Below, in pieces: positions 37,514 through 48,668 of a stretch of 64,000 nucleotides of DNA. Numbering within the stretch: the first letter of the stretch is position 1; each line of letters starts with the position of its first letter. The notes beneath the pieces were generated by a model. The model saw nothing but the letters and a program-made list of their open reading frames with translations, had not been told where the DNA came from and did not search any database. Origin of the DNA: Chrysoporthe austroafricana (Eukaryota > Ascomycota > Sordariomycetes > Diaporthales > Cryphonectriaceae); the NCBI GenBank assembly GCA_001051155.2, contig JYIP02000011.1, forward strand, positions 1,054,001 to 1,118,000, in the 5' to 3' direction. Position numbers and translations under genes: made by a program.

Positions 37514-40500
37514 ATGCTTAACCGAATTTGCAAAATTAAAACAGAAGCTCTAAATGCTTCTAGTATTATAAGGCTTATCGTATTTATATTCTTGATTTTG
37601 GAAAACGGGCTGCAATGCCCAATCCGAATTCTATTCGATACAAGCTTAATTATAGCTATTCTGTCAAAAGCTTTAGCTAACCGATTATTTATTAAGCAAA
37701 TTAAAAAGAAGATCGCTAAAGCCCTTATCGCTTTCAATTCTATACCCGATAAAATTTCGGGCCGTTTTTGCATTCCAAATATAATTTTCAGGCATAGCGC
37801 TTATTTTTCCAAAGTATTCTGTAAACTAAGCCAGCTCGATACCGAATTCGATATAATCCTTTTTCTATAATAGCTTTAATCGCACTATCTCAAAAGCTTC
37901 TTAAAAGATCCCAAATATATTACTTTCAATTCCTTGCGCTATTTATGCTGCTCTTGCGATCAAGTATTGCTTGCAAGAAGTATCGCCTCTTTAACCGAAA
38001 AAGAAGCTTTAAACCGAGTCTTAGCGGAATTTAGGACTTATTTCTCTATTATATCTAAAGAAGCTGCTATAAGATTGCCGGATTACTAGCCGTAAGATTA
38101 CAAAATCGATTTCAAAAAAGGAATAAAGCCTTTTTAGAGATTAATATATAATATAAACGAAAGAAAGCTTCAAGTCCTGAAACCCTAGCTTAATAAAAAC
38201 TTAAAGTCGGGCCGAATCCGTCTTTTAGAAGCCCTTTGCAAAGCATTACTTATATTCGTAAAAAAAAAAGACCCGGTCGACCTTTTTAAACCAATAATGG
38301 ATTATTGCAATTTGAATAGCAAGATTATATTAATTAAGCACCCGATCTTTCTAATTTCGAAATTCTAAAATAAGCTGCGAAAAGCCAAATTTATAATTAA
38401 GTTAAACTTTAAAATAAGCTTTAACTTAATACGAATAGCTAAAGGTTATAAATGGAAAACCGCCTTTCGTTATAAATACGGACTTTTCGAATATATAATT
38501 ATACTATTAAGCTTTATTAACGCTTTATTAACCTTCCAAGCTATAATAAACTATATCTTTAAAGACTTAATAAATAAAAGCATTCTAGTTTACTTCGATA
38601 ATTTTCTAGTTTATACGGAAATTCTAGAAGAATATAACAAAATAATAATCGAAATACTGAAACGCTTTACAAAGCATAACCTAGCTATAGCTTTACGAAA
38701 ATGCTAATAGAGAATGCAAGAAATCGAATTTTTAAAAAATATTATTACTTAGCAAGGTATTACTATATTTATAAACAAAATGGAATGCATTTTTAACTAA
38801 TCCTTTCTGTTATATTTTAAGCATATTTAGCAATTTATAAGATTTGCAAACTTCTATTGCTGCTTTATTCCAGGTTTCTTAAAGATCGTAAAGCCCTTTA
38901 CGGAAGCCCAATCCAAAAAGAGCTAGAAACTAATAAATAAAATGAAATTATTTATTTAATAATTAAAAGAAGCTTTTACCTTTATGCTAATCTTCCGCTA
39001 TTATAGTCCGGATATTCCTGTATTAATAGAAATAAATATTTCAGATTATGCTATAAGCGCATTATTATTATAGAAAGCCGACAATAGCAAATTATACTTA
39101 ATCGCTTTCCATTTAAGAAAAATATTTCCCGCAAAGATTAATTACGAAATTTATAATAAAGAACTTTTCGCTATTGTAAACTGCTTTTCAAAATAGAAAT
39201 ATTATTTTAAAAGCGTTAAGTACCGGATCGAAATTTATTTAGACTACTAAAACTTAACCTATTTTATAATAGCTAGAATATTAAATAAGCGCTAAATAAA
39301 ATAAGTATAATAGCTAGCTAGCTATTAATTTATTATTAATTATAAGCTAGGCTAATAAAACGAAAAAGCTAACGCCCTATCCAGATTACTCGAATATTGC
39401 CCCGAGAAAGGAAGAAATAAATACTAGCCGATTATAACAGTACTGAAAAAGGAGCATTTCGCTTCCAATTCGCAAATCGGACCCTCGTTTCTCCTAAGCG
39501 CGGCTAGGCTTAGCAATCTCCCCGTTATTCGTTAAACTTTTTCTTTTATATAGCAAGTTAAGGATATAATAACTCAAGACCCAGTCTATTAATCGAGTCT
39601 ATTATCGGTAAATATAAATAAAGACTTTTCGATTGAAAACGGCTTCCTTTACAGAAAAAACCGTTTCTGAGTGCCTAAATCCTTAAGATAAGACATTATA
39701 GAATTAGAGCATAATACGAAAGTCGCAAGGCATATAGGCATAGATAAGATAATAGAACTTATTATCAGAAACTTCTAATAACCCCGTTTCGAAAATTCAG
39801 TCCGGGAATATATCCGAAACTGCTTGAGCTATTAGCGGAATAAGAACCCGCATTATATTCCTTTCGGTCGCTTCCAGCCTATAAAACTCTATTATAAGCT
39901 CTAGTAATCTATTTCGATAAATTTCATTACAAAACTTCTCTTTTCGGACGGATATAATTCCGTATAAGTAATTATAAATATATTTATTAAAATAAGCCAT
40001 TTTATATTATTATAAGTAAATAAAAAGAAAACGGACGATCTAATCCGCATTTTCGCCCGAAAATACTAGCAATTCTATAGCATCCTTTTAAATATTATTT
40101 CAAATAGAGATTCCCGCTTTACGGCTAAGCTATAATCGGACTTCTTAAAGCTTATTAGCATTAAAAGCCGTATAAGTATAGCATTTCATTTTTAAATAAA
40201 CGGATAAACGGAAAAGCTAAACCAAACCTTTAAAGCTTATATATATTTTTTTATTAATTACGAAATATTCAATTAGAAAGAATTGCTGCTTATAGCTAAA
40301 TTTGCTTATAATAATTCCTTATTTTCTAATACTAGCCTTATTTTTTTCTATACTAATACTTTTTCTATATTAATTACAATTACTACTTAGCTAACTATAA
40401 CCTTTTTACCCGAGTATAGCCTTATATCTTTAATTTAGCCAATAAACTCTATACTTATTAAATAATAATAATCTATAACGAAACTAAATCTTACTTTAAC

Positions 40501-41010
40501 CTCGCCCGATAGAAAATAAAACGTTAAGCCGATTTATAGCAATTTAATATTTTAGCATTTGCTAAAGAATAATTCGTTATATTTAATACTAAATATATAT
40601 ATACCCGATAACTAATTAAGAAGCTTAATTATAAAATATTAAAACCGTTCAGAATTACTAAAATTATTTCCCTTATAGCTATAAGGCTAGCCTTGCTATA
40701 AGAATAGAAGATTTACAATTCGTTCTATATATCCTTTATAAAGCCCTATCGCGCTAGCATTCAGGCATAGCCTAACCCTAATTAGGTTTTACGAAAAGCG
40801 TTCTTTATAGAAGGAAAATACCTGGCAAATAAGATTATAGATTCCATAGAAACCGGTAGCAAAATCCGTTACTTTATCAAGTAGGAAAGATAGCCTCGAA
40901 AGAAGGACTGGACGTAAGAACCCTATAACTACCTTCTAGGAAAAGGAGCCAAAGAGCTCGCCAAGGCCTACTACTTCCAGAATCCCAATAAGCCTTATGA
41001 CCCCAAGGTC
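37514..41010 (+). pseudogene. Decayed pol region of element D
   Basis: The protease is the only sizeable open frame left (37514-37870, with LFDTSLIIAILSKALANRL). Further on, frames with many stops still show KTAFRYKYGLFEYIII, the ILVYFDNFLVYTE box with Asn in place of a catalytic Asp, RNase H (VLIEINISDYAISALL), integrase HHCC-like residues (KVARHIGIDKIIELI) and core (ISNRDSRFTAKL), and a chromodomain-like end. Confidence 0.85.
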
Positions 41011-41049
41011 CTTAGGACTCGAGCCGAACCCTGAGAAGGGAGGAGATAG

Positions 41050-41349
41050 TATTATACGGACGCTTAGGGGCGTATTAAGGAAGGAGGGTTATTAAGGCAT
41101 TGCGAGTTACGCGCCGTTAGGCATAAAGACCTACCTAACGGCAGGAGGAAGAATACTTAATTGCATAAAGAAGGGGGCTATACAATGGATGCCTGAGGCA
41201 AATGACGGAACCCAAGGTCTATAAGTATGGCGGGAACGAGCCTGTCGAACCAAGGATGGACCTGGTTTTCTCAAGCACTCCTTAGACCACCTTAACAGTT
41301 ATCGTTAAATAAAGACCCCTTCCAAGCCCAGAACTCTGCCCTTGTAACA
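41050..41349 (+). repeat. 3' LTR of element D
   Basis: 300 bp with low RIP damage, followed by the target duplication cttca at 41350-41354. Confidence 0.92.
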
Positions 41350-41588
41350 CTTCAGCTTTCTCCTGTTTCACGCGCTCGTAATCCCTTTTATCACACCACA
41401 CGTGTTATTGATCCTCCCGAGAGACATTCGTCAGTGAAGCCTGTAGAGCAGTGGTAAAAGGTCCATTCTGCTGCCTCAGACTCACTTCTGTTCCAACTTC
41501 TAGCAAGGCCTCCATGCACTTACCCTCCCCAAATAGGCGGTAGCAGCTAAAGCACTACCGACTGTATCTTCCGACGCGAATGTGTTAA

Positions 41589-41750
41589 TTAATATCCCGC
41601 GCTGGCGGCGAGGAGATACTCTATAGCTTCGATTTTTCCACATTCCGTAGCTGCTGCAATGGTGGTGCCGTAGTCCCGTGCTGAAGCGGCATGTTCACAT
41701 CTCGCTCCTTTCTCGACCAAGAGCTTGACAATCTTGGTCCCTCTCTTCAC
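41589..41750 (-). pseudogene. Ankyrin-repeat C-terminal remnant
   Basis: The minus-strand frame 41750-41589 reads GTKIVKLLVEKGARCEHAA, then GTTIAAATECGKIEAIEYLL, then a TAA stop. These are two ankyrin repeats in good register. A TAA sits immediately upstream and no start is present, so only the tail of a gene survives. The flanks (41355-41588 and 41751-41971) show nothing else. Confidence 0.6.
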
Positions 41751-41971
41751 TTAAGAGGAATTCCCGGAGCCAGTCACACTTCGAACCAGGGGGAGAAATC
41801 GGGTCGCCGGTGTCAAGTCACAAACATGTTAAGGTTCGTGACGCAGGTGTGAACTGGCAGCTTCCCCTAAGGAGGGTGAATGACAGTTATCAACTAGCCG
41901 AATGCCGAATGTTGTTACAGTTTGCTATTAATAATTAAATCTTGCTGAGCTATGGAGATGCTGTAAGGTTG

Positions 41972-43646
41972 CTACCACTGAAAAACGAAAAGCTCAGCCT
42001 TGACCTGCTCCCCGAAGGTTCCCAGGACACGTGCACCGTAGCTGCTGGTCTCATCCACCTTGGGCTGCACTATGGTGCCGTAGCAGCCATTGGTGGCGTT
42101 CGTGCTGAGCGTGATTTTAGAGATTTCCTTGCCCGAGACATCCATAGAGATCTTGGCAGGGGCCCAAGAGATGTTGCTGGCGACCCAGGAGAGGGTCTTG
42201 CTCCCGCCGTCAGTATAGCTTAACGTAATTTGAAGTGGCCCATCTAGGACGGGGCCGGCGTTGACTGTCGGCCCGAGGTTGTCGGTCCGCTGCCAAACCG
42301 AGAACTCGAGCGTCGAGCCCGTCTTGGCCGTAGCATATGACGCTTCGATAGTCCGCCAATTGCGCACCCGACAATCAAGCTGGTAGGGCACCGGCGGTGC
42401 AGGAGATGTCCCATTGCTCATCAAAGGGATCTCGACTTGGCTTGGACAGGTATAAGCCTTGATGGTATGGTTGTCGTTGAACTCCAGGGGGAAGAAGTAG
42501 GTGCCGCCGGCGGCCTGATGGTTGTCTGCGTGAAAGATGTACCCCCGCGCAGCCCCGTGGTACACATAGTTAGTTGGGCCCGTACGGTACCCCAGGACGC
42601 CGCTTATCACCACTGTCCCGCCACCTGGTGTGGGGAGGACATTGGCACCCTTGTTCTGTCCGCCGCAGCCATCCAGGCTGACGAAGCCGCCGTCCTCGTA
42701 TGGCCCTAGAGGGTTTTCGGAATAGTAATAGTATATATATCCGGCACAATTTTGGCATGTCATACCAAATATCAGATAGTAGAAGCCGTCCTTGTAGAAG
42801 GCTCCAGACGACTCCAGGCTGAGGTTTTGAGCCAGAAGCTCCGAGGCGGAGCGAACGCGTACCGTGGTGTCCGGCGTGTTGGCCGTGCTCGTAAGGTTTG
42901 GCGCGAGCTGTTGGATCCAGAGATCCCAGACGTAGACATTTTGGACAGGGTCGATGATCAAATTGTCGAAGGGGTCAGTAACGATATAATGCGTGCCGTC
43001 AGGTGATACTATGATGTCGAAATCGTGAGAGAGGTGGGCGCCCTGTACGACACCCGGCGGGCTCTTCCAGGGGCCGCCTGGCGACGTCGATCTTGTATAG
43101 TAAATGCCCGTTCCACCCCCCCATGAACATGACATATTCTCCGGTAGCGTTGCTATAACGGACTACCGGCTTGGTTACGTTGGCTACGGTGGAATCGGGT
43201 TGGTAGAAGTCCACGAGCTCCCAGTTGGTCAAGTCGGGGGAGGAATAGGTCTTGATACCGCAGTTGCCGTCTGCTCCATAATCACCAGGGGGATATGTGG
43301 GACTTGGGGGATAATCGCTACCCACGGAGTCGGCGTAGACGAAGAGGCTCCCGCCACAGCCCCAAGTGTGAGAGTACATATAGTATTTGCCTTCCCAGTA
43401 GCCAATATGCGCCTCTGATATCTCCAGCCCATTTCCATCGACCGTGGCAGGATAGACGGGCTTTCCATACGGCAAGGGCTGCAATGGATGGGGGGCCAAT
43501 CCATCTTCGCCCTCGAGGACGTCCTCAGCGGCAAAGTTGATTTTAGTCGCAAAGGGGCCTGTCTGGCGCCGATTTGAAGCGGTTGCGACGGCGCAGAGGG
43601 CCAAGGCTACACCAGCAATCTTCGGGATGGTCAGGACGGCAACCAT
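41972..43646 (-). CDS. Secreted GH43-like glycoside hydrolase with C-terminal beta-sandwich; one frameshift
   Basis: The minus strand starts at ATG 43646-43644 with a signal peptide (MVAVLTIPKIAGVALALCAVATA). The five-bladed propeller shows EAHIGYWEGKYYMYSHTWGC, IKTYSSPDLTNWELVDFY, a short Asp-rich strand (HDFDIIVSPDGTHYI) and SLESSGAFYKDGFYYLIFG, whose Glu is a likely catalytic acid. A carbohydrate-binding-like C-terminal domain follows (from about VRNWRTIEASYA) to the stop at 41972. About 557 residues in all. The frame changes once at a run of seven G (43116-43122 on plus, as C): one extra G breaks GEYVMFMGG from GTGIYYTRSTSPGG. This may be a real lesion or a sequencing slip. TATAAAAG lies about 95 bp upstream, with two shared motifs at -275 and -618. 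Linkage specificity is not determinable here. Confidence 0.82.
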
Positions 43647-43920
43647 GTTGTACGATTTCGTTTTCCGGAGGCCAAAGTCAAGGCGGATGCCAGCGCTGTC
43701 GAGAGCGGTGGTAGCGGCCAGCTTCCCTTCTTGTCGACCGGCTTTTATATTAAGACGCAACCTCGGGATCTGCTACCCGGTCACCTGACGGAGAGTCCCA
43801 GGTAGGCATGACGTTGGCCGACAGCATGACAGTGACCTCCGGTGGCACGGTGGTCAGGATTAGTCGGTCCACGATTAAGTGACCCAATGATCCCAAGTAT
43901 GGAAGTGAACGCCGAGGAGA

Positions 43921-43933
43921 CCGACGAGATCCG
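43921..43933 (-). promoter_or_regulatory. Shared motif CGGATCTCGTCGG (exact, minus strand)
   Basis: The plus strand reads CCGACGAGATCCG, the exact reverse complement of 9239-9251. It lies 275 bp upstream of the GH43-like start codon. Confidence 0.6.
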
Positions 43934-44263
43934 ACGGGATCCCACACGTCCCAGAACAGTGAAGAAGCAAATTGTGCCTCCACGACCTTCGCATTTGATC
44001 CTCTTTAGCCCTAGGCCTTAGCGAGGTGTGGTCTGTGTGGACTAGCTTACAGTGTGCGGCCAAGTCGAGTTTATCACACTACCTGTGGCTCTGGTTTCGC
44101 TGTGGTATTTTGTACACCAGCGCGGCCTGGTACCTAATCAACGCTTCTGATTGGTTGAATTGGTGTAGAATCTAGTGTATTTATGGGAATATACCCCAGA
44201 AAGGTTCTTAGCAGACCCCGGGAAAATGACCAATCCTTTTTCGGGGGGCACGTGGGGGGAACG

Positions 44264-44276
44264 CGGATCTCGTCGG
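44264..44276 (+). promoter_or_regulatory. Shared motif CGGATCTCGTCGG (exact, plus strand)
   Basis: Second exact copy upstream of the GH43-like gene, 618 bp from its start, opposite in orientation to the copy at 43921 and next to a GTGGGG run. Confidence 0.58.
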
Positions 44277-44862
44277 TCGCTAACCCCGCCCGCTTCCGTG
44301 CACTAACGAACGTTTATGTATCGACTTCGTCTTCCCGCTCTCTATTCCCAACTTATAATACGGCGTTGCTTATAGAGTAACTACTTGTTTACTGGTCCGA
44401 AGTCATTAGCCGTCACGAGCCGATCTGGGCCTTAGTATATACCACAACCCATTTGAAGATTAGTTACTCGCAGCAGCTATAACTCTTGCGTGATATACTC
44501 TTATAGGATGTAGTGGACGGGCAACAGAATGCAAGAGCAAATGAGCCCTAGAGCAAAGAGGGTACCTATTGTTGCTTCATTCTATGAATTCATACATCAC
44601 ATGTTCAATCGTTTTCGAACTGTCTGATAACACGATGAACCACGGCATGGTAGACATGGACGGAAGGCCAAACTGAAGGCTGAAAAATATCCATATGGAC
44701 TATGCCGAGTGACGTTTTGACGATATGGGAACATTTTGCAATTGCGGTTTTGTTCTTAGACTTCTTAGGTTGTATTGTTAGAGTAAATATATATTTTGTC
44801 TGTTTTAAGTTACTAGCAGAAAAACGGTTTTTAAAATGTCGGATCGATTTTTAAGTAACTGA

Positions 44863-46757
44863 TTAATGAGCTTGTCCTCTGGCTTCTTCAATCTGTTCGT
44901 CTTTTAGCTTCACGATGATTTCCTCCATATATACATCCGCGAGTTTGTAGTCTTTGAACTTAGAGATGGGCAGACCGATCTGGAACAGGTGATCAATCTG
45001 CTCAAGCGACTTGCCCTTGCATTCAGGAACCATGAACCAGACGAATACAATCGCAAGGACGGCAATGGGCGCGAAAACCCAGCCCACCTGAAGATTGAGA
45101 TTCGCGTATGGAGCATTCAGGAGATACGGCAGGGAAAAGTCGCTCGCAAAGCTGCCAATCACGCGTCAGTAACAGATTTAGCTAGGCGCTCGCGTGCCCA
45201 GAAGGGACGGTTGGACTAACTTAGCGACAACGTTCATGCAACAAGCCACGAGCTGAGTCCGGTCTCGAAGACGCAGTGCGACGACTTCTGCCCCGACCAC
45301 ATTTGCCAATGGCGCGAAGCCGATGGAGAATCCTGCCGTGAGGAAGCACAGAAACACGATGGCAACCGGCTCGTACTTCTTTTGCAGTGGCCAGCCTGTG
45401 TGACCGATGCCGCCCAGAATGAGCAAGGCAGCGGCTTGCATGAACGCACTCAGTAGGAGGAGGGGTCTATAGATAAGAATACGCGAGCAGCCTGTTAGGT
45501 GAAGCTTGCAGTATAATCAGACTGGGGGCATCTTACCGTCGGCCAACCTTGTCGTTTGATGTCATGCCGATGAACACAAATACCAGGTTTGTCACGGCAA
45601 AGACGATTGTCATGAAAAAAGGGGAGACAGAGTTCATGCTCTTGACGATGAGGCTTCCAAACTTGGATACGATGTTTTGACCACAGATATTCTGTAGTAA
45701 GTGAACACCAGCAGCAATGAATGTCCGTTTTCTATTGGCTCCTTGGAACAGTTCCTTGAAGGCTCCCTGCTCGGGTTCTTCTTCGAGGCCGAGAGTGATG
45801 GCGTTGAACTCTCGTTCGATCTCCTCCTCATCCATGACGCCTTTTCGGAGCCTCTTGAGACTGGTTAGAGCTTCTTCCCGTCGGCCCTTGATTAAGAGCC
45901 ATCGCGGCGACTATATTCTTTTGTGTGAGCAGAATGCATCACTCAGGCAAGACAGGGCACACTGACCTCTGGGACGAAGAGAATTCCTGTCATGATTATA
46001 GACGGAATGATGTAGAAGAGACTTAAGGGAATTCTCCACGCCCGGCTATCCTCGATCGTGCTGGTTCCAAGACAGATGCAGTTCATGATCAGACCGCCGA
46101 ACTGCGAGTCAGTGTCAGCACATGATCCATTCTCACGAGGCTGCCGGCAATGGGGGCACGCACAATCGAAGCCAACTGGTAAGTGCTAACGACAAAGCCT
46201 CTAGCAGACGTGGGCACGATCTCTGCCTGGAACACGGGCACGACAGCGAGTTCAATACCGATGTAGACGTCTGAGCATCTCTTGTCAGCTCAGGTTCCAG
46301 ATTCTGAGGCGGGCCACATGCAGTTGAGGATCCTGCCCATCATTATCTGATACCTGTTCTGAGACGTCACGATGATCGTGGCGCTCATGATTTCGTACGC
46401 ACTCATGGCGAACAAGAGCTTGCGGCGACCCCATCGTGCACTTGCGAGACTACCGATGACGATCCCTGCCCAAGACGTTGGAGAATTAGCCATGATTTGA
46501 TCTCGTGGTTGGGACAAAGTGAGGAGCATACCGGCGGCGAACCCGATGTATATCAGGCTACTGAAGAGCGAGAGCCAGACAGTGTTGAGTGCGTACTTTT
46601 CGGTCGTCGCGCTTTGGTCACCGAAGTCTTTGGCGAAAGCATCCATGGCTTGCGCAGTGGCAAAGCCTTGGTTGTCGAAGCCATAGTTGAACACCGACAG
46701 AGCTACTAGGCTAAGGGAACATGTGAGTTGCAGGTTGAAATGCCTGAAAGCCCCCAT
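44863..46757 (-). CDS. MFS sugar transporter 2, multi-exon, apparently intact, with a GC-AG intron
   Basis: From ATG 46757-46755 (MGAFRHFNLQLTCSLSLVAL) the minus-strand exons splice into a complete sugar porter: SVFNYGFDNQGFATAQAMDAF, SLASARWGRRKLLF, YVYIGIELAVVPVFQAEIVP, ARGFVVSTYQLASI, RAWRIPLSLFYIIPS, FVPESPRWLLIKGRREEA, SNDKVGRRPLLLLSAFM, VVANFASDFSLPYLLNAPY, and VPECKGKSLEQIDHLFQ near the C-terminus. Intron 1 is 46466-46531. Intron 2 (46271-46321) needs a GC donor (GCATGT) to give ILNYVYIGIEL. The rest are GT..AG with compatible phases. It belongs to the fungal hexose/alpha-glucoside-type sugar porters; substrate unknown. It is divergent from sulfatase 2, mirroring the transporter-plus-sulfatase pairing of the first island. 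Confidence 0.88.
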
Positions 46758-47234
46758 TTTGCTTTTTGGCACGAGAGGTCTTGGGGATGGTAACCATCGG
46801 AGCTGCGGCCCTTTATTAAGCACCCACAGCAGTTCATCGTCCTTCCCACTTCACTGGTTTAACGTTAGGAAGAAGCCTCGGGTGCCTACTGCGGACTCTA
46901 CGGCACAGCGGACAGTGGCTATCGTGGATATCGGCTAAGCTATCCCCTCTCTTGATCCGACATCTCACACAGGCCCGCGGTCCGCGGTCCGCCCCCCTAT
47001 CCGGGGGAGGGGAAGAAGGGGGAGGAATTGATTGCATCCGCAGCTCCTTTGACCATCCTATCCGAGTTAATGTTAGATCTTGCTGATACCAGTGCGAACT
47101 CGGCGCTTCGTCTTGTCTTCGGACCCCATCTCGTGCCGAAAGCCGGAAGTGGAAGCTTCAATTATATATTCTCTCGCATGGACCGTAGCCCCCGGGTGAG
47201 TAGGTTCCGACCATATACATGAAGACAATCCACG
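46758..47234. promoter_or_regulatory. Divergent promoter between transporter 2 and sulfatase 2
   Basis: 477 bp with clustered CGG/CCG triplets: CGG-N6-CGG at 46892-46903 and a tandem ccgcggt run at about 46975-46991. I found no exact copy of the 13-base motif here; ATCTCGT followed by GCCG (47128-47138) is only a weak partial match. Confidence 0.5.
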
Positions 47235-48668
47235 ATGGCTGCTGATAAGAAGAACGTCGTCCTCTTTATTGCCGATGACCTCGGCTTGTACCTTGGGTGC
47301 TACGGCACCAAGGGCATCCAGACACCACACGTCAACAAGCTCGCCTCCGAAGGCACTAGGTTCACGAAAGCCTTCGCGAGCACGGCATCCTGCAGCGGTA
47401 GTCGGTCGACCATTTATACGGGCCTCCACACGCACCAAAACGGGCAGTATGGCCTCGCACACGGGTGGAACCACTTCCAGACGCACGAACACATCGAGAC
47501 GCTTCCCCAGGTATTCAATTCGCTTGGTTACCAGACTGGCATCATCGGCAAGATCCATGTGGGGCCGCAAAGCGCCTATCCTTGGGGGACGTTCGAGGCC
47601 AGCCAGAGTCGCGACGTCGCGTGGCAAGCCGAGCGCGCGGGGGCTTTCTTTGACAAGTCGCTGGCAACAGGCCGTCCGTTCCACTTGACCGTGGCGTTCA
47701 GGGACCCTCACCGGGACGATACCCGAGAGGGCTTCGGTAATGATTCGGAGGAGGTCATCGCGGCCGGGCTCAACTCGAAGGTGCCGCACTACAAGCTCGA
47801 AGACGTCGAGATACAGCGGTATACCTCCGACATCCCCGAAGTCCGTACCGAGTTGGTCCAATACTACGAGTCGATTAGCCGCATGGACCTCGGCGTCGGC
47901 TTAGTCCTGCAAGAGCTGCAGCAGCGCGGCCTGGACAACAACACACTAGTGATATTTGTCAGCGATAATGGCGTCCCCTTCCTGAACTCTAAGGCGACGC
48001 TGTACGACTCTGGGGTCAGGCTACCTTTGGTTGTGAGATGTCCCGGCACACCGGGTGGCACTGTCAACCCTAATCTCGTCTCCTTCCTCGACATTTTGCC
48101 GACGTGCATTGCCTGGACCGGGGTGAAAGACGATGAGGTCAAGACAGCCAACACGGGGAAGTCACCACGCCGGCTAGGGAACTCGATCCTCCCCATCCTA
48201 TCGTCGAGCGAGGTCTTGCCGGCCGACGAGTGGAAGCATCACGTCTTTGGCTCGCACACCTTCCATGAAATCCAGAACTACTGGCCGACCCGCTTCATGC
48301 GCACCCACAGGTTCAAGTACCACCGCAACATCGCCTGGCGGCTTGACTTCCCCTTTGGCAGCGACCTGTACGGCTGCCTCTCTTTTGAAGGCCTTCGGAA
48401 CAAGGAAGAGCGGCCCATTATGGTTGGGAAGCGGACCCTCCAGGATTACCTTTTCCGGGGCCCTGAGGAGCTGTTTGACCTCGAGAATGACCCAGAAGAG
48501 GCGGTAAACCTCGCGGGAAGCGAGTCCAAGGAGATACAGGGCGTGCTCGAGGAGTGCAGAAAGGCGGTCGAAACTTGGCAATATGAGACTGGCGACGTAT
48601 GGCTTCCCACTTTGATCCCACCAACCTTATCACCAACTCAGTCCTTCTCAATAAACCGATCATTGTGA
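47235..48668 (+). CDS. Sulfatase 2, SGSH-like, C-terminus replaced at a fusion point
   Basis: A 477-residue paralogue of the sulfatase at 9484, matching it along most of its length. It has IADDLG, Cys53 in STASCSGSRSTIYTG, GKIHVGPQSAYPW, RDPHRDD, VSDNGVPF, FGSHTFHEIQNYWPTRFM and the closing EELFDLENDPEEAVNLAG. Like its paralogue it has Gly, not Pro, in the C-x-P-x-R box, and no signal peptide. Similarity ends at TGDVWL (about 48603). Sulfatase 1 continues for about 55 more residues, but here the frame runs into sequence of a carboxylesterase gene and stops at 48668. The catalytic core is complete, so activity is possible, but the tail is lost. It is divergent from transporter 2. Confidence 0.87.
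   Translation: MAADKKNVVLFIADDLGLYLGCYGTKGIQTPHVNKLASEGTRFTKAFASTASCSGSRSTIYTGLHTHQNGQYGLAHGWNHFQTHEHIETLPQVFNSLGYQTGIIGKIHVGPQSAYPWGTFEASQSRDVAWQAERAGAFFDKSLATGRPFHLTVAFRDPHRDDTREGFGNDSEEVIAAGLNSKVPHYKLEDVEIQRYTSDIPEVRTELVQYYESISRMDLGVGLVLQELQQRGLDNNTLVIFVSDNGVPFLNSKATLYDSGVRLPLVVRCPGTPGGTVNPNLVSFLDILPTCIAWTGVKDDEVKTANTGKSPRRLGNSILPILSSSEVLPADEWKHHVFGSHTFHEIQNYWPTRFMRTHRFKYHRNIAWRLDFPFGSDLYGCLSFEGLRNKEERPIMVGKRTLQDYLFRGPEELFDLENDPEEAVNLAGSESKEIQGVLEECRKAVETWQYETGDVWLPTLIPPTLSPTQSFSINRSL

Larger units (their letters stand above)
27503..41349 (+). mobile_element. Element D: Ty3/Gypsy chromodomain retrotransposon, split by nested element B
   Basis: The two 300-bp LTRs (27503-27802 and 41050-41349) start tattatacgg and end taaca, and are bounded by an exact 5-bp duplication cttca (27498-27502 and 41350-41354). 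Removing element B with one copy of its duplication leaves about 6.5 kb. Domains in order: gag remnants (27803-28231 and 35541-37260), aspartic protease (37610-37870, RILFDTSLIIAILSKAL), reverse transcriptase with VYFDN (about 38220-38720), RNase H (about 38990-39400), integrase (about 39700-40300) and a C-terminal chromodomain (about 40820-41010, KIRYFIK*ER*PRKKDWT*EP). The left LTR is heavily RIP-mutated; the right LTR and last few hundred bases are much less so. Confidence 0.92.
43647..44862. promoter_or_regulatory. Upstream region of the GH43-like gene
   Basis: No coding sequence recognised. It contains two exact copies of the 13-base motif in opposite orientations, a TATAAAAG box on the minus strand near 43742-43750, and GTGGGG runs beside the distal motif. 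The part from about 44400 to 44862 is the 3' side of the transporter gene and looks featureless. Confidence 0.5.

Noticed and set aside
47073..47861. 262-codon minus-strand open frame
   Set aside because: Antisense shadow of the conserved sulfatase 2 reading frame.
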